64,000 bases of DNA from Micromonospora carbonacea (GCF_014205165.1 NZ_JACHMZ010000001.1:6554501-6618500), one strand, 5' to 3'. Positions 24,783-33,842 are shown, counted from the first letter of the stretch. A program made the numbers and translations. Notes: generated by a model from the letters alone, not told the origin.

Positions 24783-26537
24783 GTGACCGACGATCGCACC
24801 CCCGTCGACGGCCCGGCCCCTCTCGATGATCCCGACGACGAGCGGGCCTTCGCCCGCACGGCCCGCCGGCCGCGCAGCATCGACCCGCCGGAGCTGGGCT
24901 TCACCCCGCGCAGGCCGGTGCCGTGGCTCGCGCCGCTCCTGCTGATCAGCACCGGCCTGCGGACGCTGCTGGCGATGCTGTTCGGGGCGTACCTGGACAA
25001 GCGGGAGTTGCAGAACTCGCTGGAGGCCCGCATCGAGCGCCAGGTCGGGCCGGACGGCGGGCTGTGGCTCGACTACGTGGCCGACCTGGGCGACGGCTTC
25101 GACGCCACCTACTCGGTGGCGTACCTGCTCGCCCAGCCGGAGCTGACCGTCGACGGGCACCGGCTGCCCCGGGCGCAGACCCTGGTGATGGGGGGCGACC
25201 AGGTCTACCCGTCGGCGTCCTACGAGGCCTACGAGGACCGCTGCAAGGGGCCGTACCAGGCCGCGCTGCCGGTCACGCCGCCCGAGCGGCCCACCCTGTT
25301 CGCGGTCCCCGGCAACCACGACTGGTACGACGGGCTGACCGCCTTCCTGCGGCTGTTCGTCCGCTCCCGGGACCGGCACTTCGGCGGCTGGGGCACCGGC
25401 CAGTCCCGCTCGTACTTCGCCGCCGAGCTGCCCGCCGGCTGGTGGCTGCTGGGCCTCGACGACCAGTCCGGCTCGTACCTGGACGACCCGCAGCTCACCT
25501 ACTTCGACGCCGTCGCGCAACGGCTGGGGCCGGACAGCCGGGTCATCCTGGCCGTGCCCGCGCCGACGTGGGTCAAGGCCGTCGACCACCCCACGGCGTA
25601 CGACTCGATCGACTACTTCGTCCGCACCATCGTCGCGCCGACCGGGGCGCGGGTGCGGCTGCTGGTCTCCGGGGACCTGCACCACTACGCCCGGTACGCC
25701 GGCCCGGACCGGCAGCTCGTCACCTGCGGCGGCGGCGGGGCCTACCTGTACCCGACCCACCACCTGCCGGAGCGGATCGAGGTGCCCCCGCGCGACACCC
25801 TGTCCCGGCGGGCCAGCCGCAGCCTCCCGTACGACCTCGCGGCCACCTTCCCCGACCGGGCCCGCTCCCGCCGGTACGGCTGGGGCGTCTTCGCCCGGCT
25901 GCCGAGACGCAACCCGGGTTTCGGCACCCTGCTCGGCACGGTGCACACCCTGCTCATGCTGGCCATGGCCGGGGTGGCGGCGGGCCGGGCCGGTGGCACC
26001 GAGCAGCGGCTGCTGAGCGTCCCGCTGGTGGCGATGCTGCTGGTGACGATGCTCGGCGCGGTCTTCTTCGCGAAGCCGCCGAGCGCCGGCGGCAAGCGGC
26101 ACGTACGGCACTGGATCCTCGGCGTCGCGCACGGGCTGGCGCAGGTGGCGCTCGCCGCCGCCGGCACCTGGGCCTGGCTGGCGGTGCCCCTGCACGACTG
26201 GCCGTGGCCGCTGCCGGTGGCCGCCGCGGCGGTGGTGTACGGCCCGCTGATCGGCCTCCTCGCCAGCGAGCTGGTGGCGGCCTACCTGCTGGTGGCGGGG
26301 GCGTTCGGGGTGAACGTGAACGAGCTGTTCGCCGGTCAGGGCATCGAGGACGCCAAGGCGTTCCTGCGGATGCGCATCGACCCGGACGGCACGCTCACCA
26401 TCTATCCGATCGCCGTGGACCGGGTCTCCCGCGGCTGGCGGCTGAACCCCGACGACGCCCCGACCGCCTCCTGGCTGGCCCCGAAGGATCCGCTGACCCC
26501 GCGCCTGGCCGAGCCGCCGGTCGTGCTGGCGCCCTGA
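24783..26537 (+). CDS. Membrane metallophosphoesterase
   Basis: A 584-residue protein with a calcineurin-like phosphoesterase domain followed by a membrane part. Metal-site motifs are VMGGDQVYPSASYEAY, VPGNHDWYDG and VSGDLHHYARY; the first GD site is preceded by YVADLGDGFDATYS. A hydrophobic helix sits near residues 45-65. Four or more helices lie between about 385 and 515 (for example GTVHTLLMLAMAGVAAG and VAAAAVVYGPLIGLLASELV). The last 70 residues are soluble. It probably hydrolyses a phosphodiester or phosphomonoester at the membrane. The frame is open further upstream, but the GTG with TACGCT 7 nt before it is favoured. Confidence 0.8.
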   Translation: MTDDRTPVDGPAPLDDPDDERAFARTARRPRSIDPPELGFTPRRPVPWLAPLLLISTGLRTLLAMLFGAYLDKRELQNSLEARIERQVGPDGGLWLDYVADLGDGFDATYSVAYLLAQPELTVDGHRLPRAQTLVMGGDQVYPSASYEAYEDRCKGPYQAALPVTPPERPTLFAVPGNHDWYDGLTAFLRLFVRSRDRHFGGWGTGQSRSYFAAELPAGWWLLGLDDQSGSYLDDPQLTYFDAVAQRLGPDSRVILAVPAPTWVKAVDHPTAYDSIDYFVRTIVAPTGARVRLLVSGDLHHYARYAGPDRQLVTCGGGGAYLYPTHHLPERIEVPPRDTLSRRASRSLPYDLAATFPDRARSRRYGWGVFARLPRRNPGFGTLLGTVHTLLMLAMAGVAAGRAGGTEQRLLSVPLVAMLLVTMLGAVFFAKPPSAGGKRHVRHWILGVAHGLAQVALAAAGTWAWLAVPLHDWPWPLPVAAAAVVYGPLIGLLASELVAAYLLVAGAFGVNVNELFAGQGIEDAKAFLRMRIDPDGTLTIYPIAVDRVSRGWRLNPDDAPTASWLAPKDPLTPRLAEPPVVLAP

Positions 26538-26543
26538 GCCGGC

Positions 26544-27383
26544 TCAGGCGTCGTAGCGCTGGTCGTGGGCCTGGCGGGAGCCGCAGACGGCGGCGCGGGA
26601 GCACATGGAGCGCGAGCCGTCGGCGTCGAGCCGGACCGTGACCGCGTCGCGGGGGACGCTGTGGCCCACGACCCGGCCGTCGCCCTCGGGGGTCGACACC
26701 CGGCTGCCGACGGGCGGGGCGGACTCCTGGAACTTCTGGTAGAGCGGGTGCTCGTACTTCAGGCAGCACATCAGCCGGCCGCAGGCCCCGGAGATGCGCA
26801 GCGGGTTGAGCGGCAGGTCCTGGTCCTTCGCCATCCGGATCGTCACCGGCTCGAAGTCGGTGAGGAAGGTGGCGCAGCACAGGTCGCGCCCGCAGGAGCC
26901 GATGCCGCCCTGCACCCGCGCGGAGTCGCGGGCGGAGAGCTGGCGCAGCTCGACCCGGCAGTGCAGGGTGGCACCCAGGTCGCGCACGAGGGACCGGAAG
27001 TCGACCCGGTGCGGGGCGGTGAAGTAGACGGTGGTGCGGTCCCCGCCGCCGTCGGCGGTGGCGAGCACGTGGTCGACGGCGACGACCTTCATCGGTAGGC
27101 CGTGCTCGCGGATCAGCCGCTTCGCGGCCACCTTCGCCTCGGCCTTGCGCCGCCGCAGCAGCTCGTCGCGGCGCAGGTCGTCGTCGGTGGCGAGGCCGGC
27201 GAGCCGGGGGAAGCCGTCGGTGTCCTCACCGACCCACTGCGCGGCCCAGACGCACTCCGCCACCTCGGGGCCGTCGTCGGTGGGGACCAGCACCCGGTCG
27301 CCCACCTGCGGGCGGAACTCGCCCGGGTCGAGGTAGTAGAGGCGCCCGTACCGGTTGAAGCTGACCGCGCAGAGCATGCCCAT
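26544..27383 (-). CDS. RicT/YaaT-like PSP1 domain protein
   Basis: A 279-residue protein of the RicT (YaaT, PSP1) family. It has LPMKVVAVDHVLATADGGGD, VYFTAPHRVDFRSLVRDLG, and the cysteine clusters GSCGRDLCCATF and GACGRLMCCLKYEHPLY that bind iron-sulfur in the Bacillus Ric complex. That complex helps RNase Y process transcripts; the actinobacterial role is not established. It converges with the metallophosphoesterase gene, leaving 6 bp. Confidence 0.9.
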   Translation of the reverse strand: MGMLCAVSFNRYGRLYYLDPGEFRPQVGDRVLVPTDDGPEVAECVWAAQWVGEDTDGFPRLAGLATDDDLRRDELLRRRKAEAKVAAKRLIREHGLPMKVVAVDHVLATADGGGDRTTVYFTAPHRVDFRSLVRDLGATLHCRVELRQLSARDSARVQGGIGSCGRDLCCATFLTDFEPVTIRMAKDQDLPLNPLRISGACGRLMCCLKYEHPLYQKFQESAPPVGSRVSTPEGDGRVVGHSVPRDAVTVRLDADGSRSMCSRAAVCGSRQAHDQRYDA

Positions 27384-27389
27384 GCCTTC

Positions 27390-27395
27390 ACCCTA
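27390..27395 (-). promoter_or_regulatory. -10 box for a leaderless ricT-like mRNA
   Basis: On the minus strand TAGGGT lies 6 nt before the first ATG (27383). Confidence 0.5.
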
Positions 27396-27438
27396 CGACG
27401 CGGTGCGGCCCGGCACCCAGCCCCGCGTCACCACGCGG

Positions 27439-28116
27439 TCACCGGACCCGCAGCGGGGAGCCGTGGTAGGGGCCACCGACCGTCGACCCGCGCCAGGTGG
27501 TCTCCGCGAGGCTCGGCGACCACTGGCGTAGCAGCGTCTCCGCCCCGTCGTAGGCCACGCCGAGCACGGCCAGCACGCGGTGGGCGATGTCGGCCGCCGC
27601 GAGCAGCCCCGCCGCGCCCGGCCCGGTGTCGCCGGCAGTGGCGGGTGCGGTGGCGGCCCGCACCCGGACCGCCTCGGCGGAGCCGAGCACGTCGGCGAGC
27701 GTGCGGGCGAGCGCGAGGCGGCTGCCCTCGACCCAGTCGGCGAGGGCGTCGGCGTAGCCGGCCGTGGCCTCCAGCCGGCCCACCAGGCTCTCCGGCCCCT
27801 CGTCGAGGTGGCGCAGCAGGGCGGCGCGGGCCTGGTCGTAGGCCGAGGCGGCCGGCCCGGACCAGGCGGCGGGGTCGGTGAGGGTGCGGCACACCTCGTC
27901 GTACGCCCGGACGAGCCCGCGCACCGCGTGGCCGGCGTCGGTCAGCGGGGCGGGGTGCAGGTCGAGGAAGCCCCGCACGGCGTCGCCGGGGAGCACCTGC
28001 ATGCGGCGCAGCAGCGGCCAGAGCCGGTGCCCCTCGGGCGCACCGCCGGCGAGCAGCGTGTCGACGCGGTCGAGCAGGTCGAGCCCCGGCTCGGCCAGGC
28101 GGTCGAGGGCGTCCAT
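27439..28116 (-). CDS. Helical hypothetical protein, possible type VII secretion substrate
   Basis: A 225-residue, nearly all-helical protein with no recognised enzyme motif. The stretch DPAAWSGPAASAYDQARAAL resembles the WXG turn and the helix after it in WXG100-like secreted proteins. Its ATG shares a base with the upstream stop (TGATG), so it is translated with the EspC-like gene. It is the third gene of a small operon with YbaB-like and EspC-like proteins. A role as secreted partner or effector is inferred from the layout only. Confidence 0.55.
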   Translation of the reverse strand: MDALDRLAEPGLDLLDRVDTLLAGGAPEGHRLWPLLRRMQVLPGDAVRGFLDLHPAPLTDAGHAVRGLVRAYDEVCRTLTDPAAWSGPAASAYDQARAALLRHLDEGPESLVGRLEATAGYADALADWVEGSRLALARTLADVLGSAEAVRVRAATAPATAGDTGPGAAGLLAAADIAHRVLAVLGVAYDGAETLLRQWSPSLAETTWRGSTVGGPYHGSPLRVR

Positions 28117-28421
28117 CACCGCTCCCGGCCGAGCCGGCGACGGACGGCGTCGTCGACCCCGGTGTAGCGGTCGGCGGCGCTGCGCACCGCGGACGCGGCG
28201 GCGGCGAGCCGGGACGCGGCGACGGTCGCCTCGCGGGCCCGGTCGCCGGTGGCGTCGGTCCACCGCCGGTGCAGGGCCCGGCCGATCTCGCCGGGCCGGC
28301 CGGGGACCTGCGCGCCGAACGCCGGGTGCGGCGGGTCGGTGGCGGTCACGGCGCGGGCCAGCGTCTCCAGGGTGGCGCTCGCCTCGTCCAGCCGGGCGGC
28401 GAGGGCGCGCAGCTCGTCCAC
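28116..28421 (-). CDS. EspC-like (type VII secretion target) small helical protein
   Basis: A 101-residue protein starting at GTG: MDELRALAARLDEASATLET, then VTATDPPHPAFG, GRALHRRWTDATGDRAREAT and SAVRSAADRYTGVDDAVRRR. The order of helix, FG-containing turn, W and YxxxD-type ending is that of the EspC-like proteins exported by type VII systems. The C-terminal DRYTGVDD resembles the YxxxD/E signal (Y and D four apart). No secretion ATPase is in the window. Confidence 0.7.
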   Translation of the reverse strand: MDELRALAARLDEASATLETLARAVTATDPPHPAFGAQVPGRPGEIGRALHRRWTDATGDRAREATVAASRLAAAASAVRSAADRYTGVDDAVRRRLGRER

Positions 28422-28422
28422 G

Positions 28423-28752
28423 TCAGGCCCCCGCGAGGGGCCGGTAGGCGGCGAACGTCTCGTTGTGCAGCTTCTCCCGCGCCCACTGGGCCGCGTCGGC
28501 GGCGGCCGCCACGGCGGCGCGCACGGAGGCGGCCACGTCGCGGTGGTGGCGCTGGTGCAGGGGGCCGAGGAAGCGCACGTCGGTGATCCGGCCGTCGGCG
28601 GTGACCGCGACCTCGACCAGCCCGTCCGGGGAACGCACGGTGACCTCCACGGTCGACACCGCCTGGTCGAACTCGGCCTGCAACGCCTCGATGCGGCGGT
28701 AGCGCCGCACCGCCTCCTCGATCCAGGCCTCGTCGATCTCCCCCCGAGGCAT
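28423..28752 (-). CDS. YbaB/EbfC-family nucleoid-associated-like protein
   Basis: A 109-residue protein with a first helix (EEAVRRYRRIEALQAEFDQA), a beta part (VEVTVRSPDGLVEVAVTADG), and the RITDVRFLGP strand followed by a long helix. This is the YbaB/EbfC fold. Many actinobacteria have such a protein placed before EspC/WXG-type genes, as here. The ATG at 28752 has GGAGGAG 6 nt upstream. It may bind DNA or assist the secreted partners. Confidence 0.75.
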   Translation of the reverse strand: MPRGEIDEAWIEEAVRRYRRIEALQAEFDQAVSTVEVTVRSPDGLVEVAVTADGRITDVRFLGPLHQRHHRDVAASVRAAVAAAADAAQWAREKLHNETFAAYRPLAGA

Positions 28753-28773
28753 CGCGGACTCCTCCCGGCAGTG

Positions 28774-28786
28774 CACTCACTGAGTG
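28774..28786. promoter_or_regulatory. 13-bp palindrome before the YbaB-like operon
   Basis: CACTCA-C-TGAGTG is a perfect palindrome in the 122-bp gap between holB and the YbaB-like operon. It may be an operator; nothing else supports this. Confidence 0.35.
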
Positions 28787-28874
28787 TGCCGCCACGGTCA
28801 CCACGGCATCACCGGACCGTACCGCACACCAATCGGGCCTGTCGATGCCCTGTGGACGGAGCAGGGGTGGGCGG

Positions 28875-30152
28875 TCAGCCCTTCCAGAGGGCGAGCATCA
28901 TCGCCTCCACGGCGATGCGCGGCTTGACGTTGGCCTCGATGGCGGCGCGGCACTCCAGCACGGCCTCCAGCCGGCGCAGCGCCCCCTCGGCGTGCCACTT
29001 CTGCCCGCCCGCCTCGGCCAGCGCGGCGGTGTCGGTGTGCACGGGGGCGACGGGCGCACGCAGCGCCGCGACGAGGGCGTCGCGGTAGAAGCCGGCGAGG
29101 TCGACCAGGGCCCGGTCCAGGGCGTCGCGCTGGGCGCGCGTGGCGCGCGACTTCTGCCGTTTCTCCAGGTCCTTGAGCTGGCCCTGGGCGCCGCGCAGCG
29201 CGCCGGCCGCGCCCCGGCCGGTGCCGCCCGCGCCGAGCGCCGTCTGCAACGCGGCCTTCTCCGCCTCGTCGAGTTCGGCGACGGACGCGGCGGCCTCCGC
29301 CTCGGCGGACTCGATCAGCGCGGACGCCGCGTCGAAGGCGGCGCCCACCCCGGTGAGCCGGCGCGGCACGGCGAGCACGGCGTCGCGCCGGCTGCGGGCC
29401 TGCGGGTCGCCGGCGAGCCGCCGGGCCCGGCCCACGTGCCCCTGCGCGGCCGCCGCCGCCCAGCGCGCCACGTCCGGCGCGATCCCGTCCCGGCGGACCA
29501 GCACCTCGGCCACCGCCTCGGGCGCGGGCTGCCGCAGCGGTACGACCCGGCAGCGCGACCGGATGGTCACCGACACGTCGTCGGGGTGGGTGGACGGGGC
29601 GCAGAGCAGGAACACCGTGCGCGGCGGCGGCTCCTCGACGGCCTTGAGCAGCGCGTTGCCGGCCGCCTCGGTGAGCCGGTCGGCGTCGGAGATGATCACC
29701 ACCTGCCAGCGCCCGCCGGACGGGGTGCTGGCCGCCCGCAGCACCAGCGCGCGCATCTCGCCGACGCCGATGCTGAGCCCCTCGGGCGCGACGAGCCGCA
29801 CGTCGGCGTGGGTGCCGGCCATCGTGGTGTGGCAGCCGGGGCAGGTGCCGCACCCGGTGCCGGAGGCGCACTGGAGGGCCGCGGCGAAGGCGCGGGCGGC
29901 CACCGAGCGGCCCGAGCCGGGCGGCCCGGTGAAGATCCACGCGTGGGTCATCCCGGCCCCGGGGTCGGCGGTGGGCTCCGCGCCGGGGGCGGCCTGCCGG
30001 AGCTGGGCGGCGGCCGCCGCGGCGGCCCGGCGCAGCGTGGCGACCGCCTCGTCCTGGCCGACCAGGTCGGCGAAGACGCCCGGCGGGCCGCCAGCGGCGG
30101 CGGCTTCCGGCGGCGCGGCTTCCGGGGCGGCGGCTGCGGAGACGTCCGGCAT
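28875..30152 (-). CDS. holB: DNA polymerase III subunit delta'
   Basis: A 425-residue clamp-loader subunit. The AAA+ domain has VFADLVGQDEAVATLRRA, the P-loop-like GPPGSGRS, the zinc cysteines CASGTGCGTCPGC, and WQVVIISDADRLTEAAGNAL with LLKAVEEPPP. SRCRV is the arginine-finger region. It is part of the DnaX complex that loads the sliding clamp. Residues 1-25 are Ala/Pro-rich. Its ATG shares a base with the tmk stop (TGATG), the usual tmk-holB coupling in actinobacteria. Confidence 0.9.
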   Translation of the reverse strand: MPDVSAAAAPEAAPPEAAAAGGPPGVFADLVGQDEAVATLRRAAAAAAAQLRQAAPGAEPTADPGAGMTHAWIFTGPPGSGRSVAARAFAAALQCASGTGCGTCPGCHTTMAGTHADVRLVAPEGLSIGVGEMRALVLRAASTPSGGRWQVVIISDADRLTEAAGNALLKAVEEPPPRTVFLLCAPSTHPDDVSVTIRSRCRVVPLRQPAPEAVAEVLVRRDGIAPDVARWAAAAAQGHVGRARRLAGDPQARSRRDAVLAVPRRLTGVGAAFDAASALIESAEAEAAASVAELDEAEKAALQTALGAGGTGRGAAGALRGAQGQLKDLEKRQKSRATRAQRDALDRALVDLAGFYRDALVAALRAPVAPVHTDTAALAEAGGQKWHAEGALRRLEAVLECRAAIEANVKPRIAVEAMMLALWKG

Positions 30153-32437
30153 CAGGTGCGGTGCTCCATCGTCACCAGCTCCGAGTCGGATAACTCGGGC
30201 TGCACCGAGGTGTCGGGCCCCTGGGCGGGCCGGGGGTGCACGATCCCCGCCGGGTCGACCAGGAACTCCTCCACCCGGCGGGCGACCAGACCGGCGGTCT
30301 CCTCGACCGGGCGGGACGCGTCCAGCACCAGGTAGCGCTTCGGGTCGTTCGCGGCGAGGTCGAGGAAGGCGTACCGGACCCGCTCGTGGAAGGCGACGGA
30401 CTCGGCCTCCAGCCGGTCGGCCCCCTCGTTGCGGGCGGCCACCCGGGACAGGCCGGTGTGCGGGTCCACGTCGAGCAGCACCACCAGGTCGGGCTTGAGG
30501 CCGCCGGTGGCCCAGGAGGAGAGCCAGGAGACCTCGTCGACGGGCAGGGTCCGCCCGGCCCCCTGGTAGGCCAGGGACGAGTCGACGTACCGGTCGCTGA
30601 TCACCACCGCGCCCCGGACCAGCGCCGGCCGGACGACGGTGGCGACGTGGTGCGCCCGGTCGGCGGCGTAGAGCAGCGCCTCGGCGCGCGGGGACGGGCC
30701 CTCGGCGGTCGCGTCGAGCAGCAGCGCGCGGATCCGCGCGCCGACCTCGGTCGCGCCCGGCTCCCGGGTGACCACCACCTCGCGCCCCTGCCCGCGCAGC
30801 CGCTCGGCGAGCGCGGCGAGCTGCGTGGACTTGCCGGCCCCCTCGCCGCCCTCGAAGACCACGAAGAGCCCGCTGGAGACGAAGTGCTCGGCCGGCATCA
30901 GCGGGCGGCCCCGGATCGACCCCCACAGGTCGGCGAGGACCGGCACGCCCTTCTTGTCGTCCATCTGGCCGAACGCGCTGATCCCGGCGAAGATGCCGGC
31001 CGCGCCGGCGGCGAGCAGCAGCAGCCGGGTGGAGGAGACGGAGATGCCGAGGTCGGCGATGGTCAGCTTGCGGGAGCCGCCGACGCCGACGAGGAGGCTG
31101 CTCAGCGCGATGGCGAGGATCAGCACCAGCCGGGTGCCGATCTGCACCACCGCGAAGACCCGGCCGCGCACCTCGTCGGCGACCTCGCCGCCGAGCAGCG
31201 TGGTGCCGGCGAGGAAGGCCATGCCCGCGCCCGCCCCGACCAGGATCGCGCCGAGCATCGCCATGGACAGGTGCACGGCGAACGCGAGCACCACCACCGA
31301 CGCGCTGGCCAGCACGATGCTCATGCCGAACCAGCGCCGCCTGGACATCTCCCGGACGATCATCGGGCCGAGCCCGATGCCCAGGGCGAGGCCGATGAAC
31401 ATCGCGCCGAAGAGCAGGTAGAAGGCGGCGTCACCGGCGCCGAGGGACGCGGCGAAGAACTTGGCCGTGCCGATCACGATGCCGCCGCCGGCGAACGCGC
31501 CGAAGATGCCGAGCACCAGGCCACGGACCAGCGGGGTCTGGCCGATGTATTTCCAGCCCTCGGTGAACTGGCGCATGACGCCCTGTTCGGTGCGCTCGGC
31601 CTCGCCGGCCTGCGCCTGGCTGATCTCCTTGATCCCGAAGGCGACGACCAGGGCGGTGGCGAGCCGGGAGAACGCGTTGAACCAGAGCGCGAGCTGCGCC
31701 GGCTCGGCCCAGGACGGCATCTCCCCGCCGGTGGCCCCCCGGACGCTGCGGTCGAGCAGGGCCAGGCCGAGCGCGGCGGCGATCGGGGTCAGCCCGTACG
31801 TGGTGATCAGGGTGAGCTGGTTGGCCGCCTCCAGCCGGGCGCGCGGGATGAGGTTGGGGACCGCGGCCTCCTTGGCCGGGATCCAGAGCAGGGTGATCGT
31901 CTCGATCAGGAAGGTGGCGACTGCCGCCCAGCCGACCACCAGCCCGCCGCTGGCCCCGGTGAGCGCGAACAGCGGGATGGAGGCGAACAGCAGGAAGCGC
32001 AGCACGTCGCAGATGACCATGGTCCAGCGCCGGTCGAACCGGTCGGCGAGGACGCCGGCCACCGGGCCGAGAATCAGCGCGGGCAGCAGCCGGATCGCGA
32101 TCAGGGTGCCGAACGCGGCGCCCTGGGCGGTGCTGCCGGAGACCTGGGCGGCGGCGAAGACCGAGGTGGCGAGCAGGCCGAGCCAGTCGCCGAAGGAGGC
32201 GGCGCCGAGCACGATCCAGAGTCGGCGGAACGGTCGGATGCGCAGCACGGAGCGGATCGCGGCGGCCCCGGACCGGTCGGCCGGCTGCGTCCCGGCCGGC
32301 GGGGCGCCCGCCTGGGTGCCGGTGCGGCCGGTGTCCTCGGCGCCGGGCGGGCCGGCCGACGGCGACTCGCCGGGCGACTCGCCGCTGTTCTGGCTTTCGA
32401 TGGCCGTACCTCCACGTGCCGGCCCAACGTTGGGCAT
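30152..32437 (-). CDS. tmk: MFS transporter-thymidylate kinase fusion
   Basis: A 761-residue fusion in one open frame. Residues about 60-490 form an MFS-type membrane domain (start RPFRRLWIVLGAASFGDWLG, then GVLADRFDRRWTMVICDVLR). Residues 514-761 are a complete dTMP kinase: VFEGGEGAGKSTQLAALAER (P-loop), VVTREPGATEVGARIRALLL and DRYVDSSLAYQGAGRTL. The kinase makes dTDP; the transporter substrate is unknown. Such fusions occur in Streptomyces-type genomes. Start choice: ATG 32437 has TAGAGT 11 nt before it. Alternatively GGAGG lies 7 nt before an in-frame ATC at the GTAIESQ position. An internal ATG at residue 514 could make free kinase. Confidence 0.88.
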   Translation of the reverse strand: MPNVGPARGGTAIESQNSGESPGESPSAGPPGAEDTGRTGTQAGAPPAGTQPADRSGAAAIRSVLRIRPFRRLWIVLGAASFGDWLGLLATSVFAAAQVSGSTAQGAAFGTLIAIRLLPALILGPVAGVLADRFDRRWTMVICDVLRFLLFASIPLFALTGASGGLVVGWAAVATFLIETITLLWIPAKEAAVPNLIPRARLEAANQLTLITTYGLTPIAAALGLALLDRSVRGATGGEMPSWAEPAQLALWFNAFSRLATALVVAFGIKEISQAQAGEAERTEQGVMRQFTEGWKYIGQTPLVRGLVLGIFGAFAGGGIVIGTAKFFAASLGAGDAAFYLLFGAMFIGLALGIGLGPMIVREMSRRRWFGMSIVLASASVVVLAFAVHLSMAMLGAILVGAGAGMAFLAGTTLLGGEVADEVRGRVFAVVQIGTRLVLILAIALSSLLVGVGGSRKLTIADLGISVSSTRLLLLAAGAAGIFAGISAFGQMDDKKGVPVLADLWGSIRGRPLMPAEHFVSSGLFVVFEGGEGAGKSTQLAALAERLRGQGREVVVTREPGATEVGARIRALLLDATAEGPSPRAEALLYAADRAHHVATVVRPALVRGAVVISDRYVDSSLAYQGAGRTLPVDEVSWLSSWATGGLKPDLVVLLDVDPHTGLSRVAARNEGADRLEAESVAFHERVRYAFLDLAANDPKRYLVLDASRPVEETAGLVARRVEEFLVDPAGIVHPRPAQGPDTSVQPELSDSELVTMEHRT

Positions 32438-32581
32438 CCCGGTGCAACACTCTAGTCCCGGCCGGAGGACTTCCCGCCCGTGACAGTGCCTGCTCGCCGA
32501 GCCTAGGCCGCAGCCGCCACCCGTCGCCGCCGGTGTCCCCGGGCCGCCGGGCGGAAGCACGCCCCGGCAGACGCGAGGCTC

Positions 32582-32611
32582 TTTCACAATTGACCGATCG
32601 ACAGTTAGCGT
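32582..32611 (+). promoter_or_regulatory. Promoter of the PLP aldolase/deaminase gene (leaderless)
   Basis: TTTCAC (32582-32587), an 18-bp spacer and TAGCGT (32606-32611), followed by 6 nt and the GTG start. Confidence 0.55.
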
Positions 32612-32617
32612 GCACAC

Positions 32618-33826
32618 GTGACCAGCGAAGGCGACAAACTGCGCGAACGCCTGGAACGGGCGACCGCCCACCTCGACCCGCCGTACGCGGTGGTCGACCT
32701 GGCGGCGTTCGACGCCAACGCGGCGGCGCTGCCCACCCGGGCCGGCGGCAAGCCGATCCGGGTCGCCAGCAAGTCCGTCCGGTCCCGCGAGCTGCTCCGC
32801 CGGGTGCTGGGCCGCCCCGGCTGGCGCGGGGTGATGGCGTTCACCCTGCCCGAGGCGAACTGGCTCGTCCGCGCCGGCGTGACCGACGACGCGCTGGTGG
32901 CGTACCCCACGGCCGACCGGGGGGCGCTCGCCGAGCTGGCCGCCGACGAGGGGCTGGCCGGGGCGGTCACGCTGATGGTCGACGGGACCGACCAGCTCGA
33001 CCTCGTCGACGCGGTGTGCCCGCCGGGCCGCCGCCCCGCGCTCCGGGTCTGCGTCGACCTCGACGCGTCCTGGCGGCCCCTGGGCAGGCGGGTGCACGTC
33101 GGGGTGCGCCGCTCGCCGGTGCACAGCGCCCGGGCGGCCGGCGCGCTCGCCGCCGCGATCGCCGCCCGGCCGGGCTTCCGGCTGGTCGGCCTCATGTCGT
33201 ACGAGGCGCAGATCGCCGGGCTGGGCGACGCCCCGCCGGGCCGGGCGGCCCTCGCCGCCGCGATCCGGGCCGCCCAGCGCGGGTCCTACCGCGAGTTGCT
33301 GGCCCGCCGGGGCGCGGCGGTGTCGGCGGTACGCGAGCACGCCGACCTGGAGTTCGTCAACGGCGGCGGCACGGGCAGCGTGGCGGCGACCAGCGCCGAT
33401 CCCGCGGTCACCGAGGTCACCGCGGGATCGGGTCTGTACGGACCGACGCTGTTCGACGCGTACCGGGCCTGGCGGCCCACCCCGGCCGCGTTCTTCGCCT
33501 GCGCCGTGGTCCGCCGGCCGACGCCGGAGCTGGCGACCGTGCTCGGCGGCGGCTGGATCGCCTCCGGCCCGCCCGCCGGCAACCGGCTGCCCACCCCCTG
33601 GCTGCCGACCGGCCTGAAGCTGCTCGGCGCGGAGGGCGCCGGCGAGGTGCAGACCCCGCTGACCGGCCCGGCGGCGGCCGGCCTACACGTCGGCGACCGG
33701 GTGTGGTTCCGGCACGCCAAGGCCGGCGAGCTCTGCGAGCGTGTCAACGAGCTGCACCTGGTCGACGGCGACCGGATGGTCGGGACCGTCCCCACCTACC
33801 GGGGGGAGGGTCACGCCTTCCTCTAG
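32618..33826 (+). CDS. Amino acid deaminase/aldolase, alanine-racemase-like fold (PLP)
   Basis: A 402-residue PLP enzyme. The N-terminal barrel has YAVVDLAAFDANAAALPTRA and the cofactor lysine in RVASKSVRSRELL. The C-terminal part has FVNGGGTGSVAATSAD, GSGLYGPTLFDAYR and FRHAKAGELCERVNELHLVD, where the His and Cys may bind a metal as in D-threonine aldolases and D-serine dehydratases. It probably acts on a D-amino acid or beta-hydroxy amino acid. It is divergent from tmk and converges with the TetR gene (16 bp). Confidence 0.83.
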   Translation: MTSEGDKLRERLERATAHLDPPYAVVDLAAFDANAAALPTRAGGKPIRVASKSVRSRELLRRVLGRPGWRGVMAFTLPEANWLVRAGVTDDALVAYPTADRGALAELAADEGLAGAVTLMVDGTDQLDLVDAVCPPGRRPALRVCVDLDASWRPLGRRVHVGVRRSPVHSARAAGALAAAIAARPGFRLVGLMSYEAQIAGLGDAPPGRAALAAAIRAAQRGSYRELLARRGAAVSAVREHADLEFVNGGGTGSVAATSADPAVTEVTAGSGLYGPTLFDAYRAWRPTPAAFFACAVVRRPTPELATVLGGGWIASGPPAGNRLPTPWLPTGLKLLGAEGAGEVQTPLTGPAAAGLHVGDRVWFRHAKAGELCERVNELHLVDGDRMVGTVPTYRGEGHAFL

Positions 33827-33842
33827 CCCCGCCGCCGCCCGT

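Noticed and set aside
30236..32455. A 739-codon open frame on the plus strand antisense to the MFS-tmk gene
   Set aside because: Its translation is Gly/Arg/Glu/Asp-rich with no domain, and it mirrors a real gene. High GC leaves long open frames on the opposite strand.
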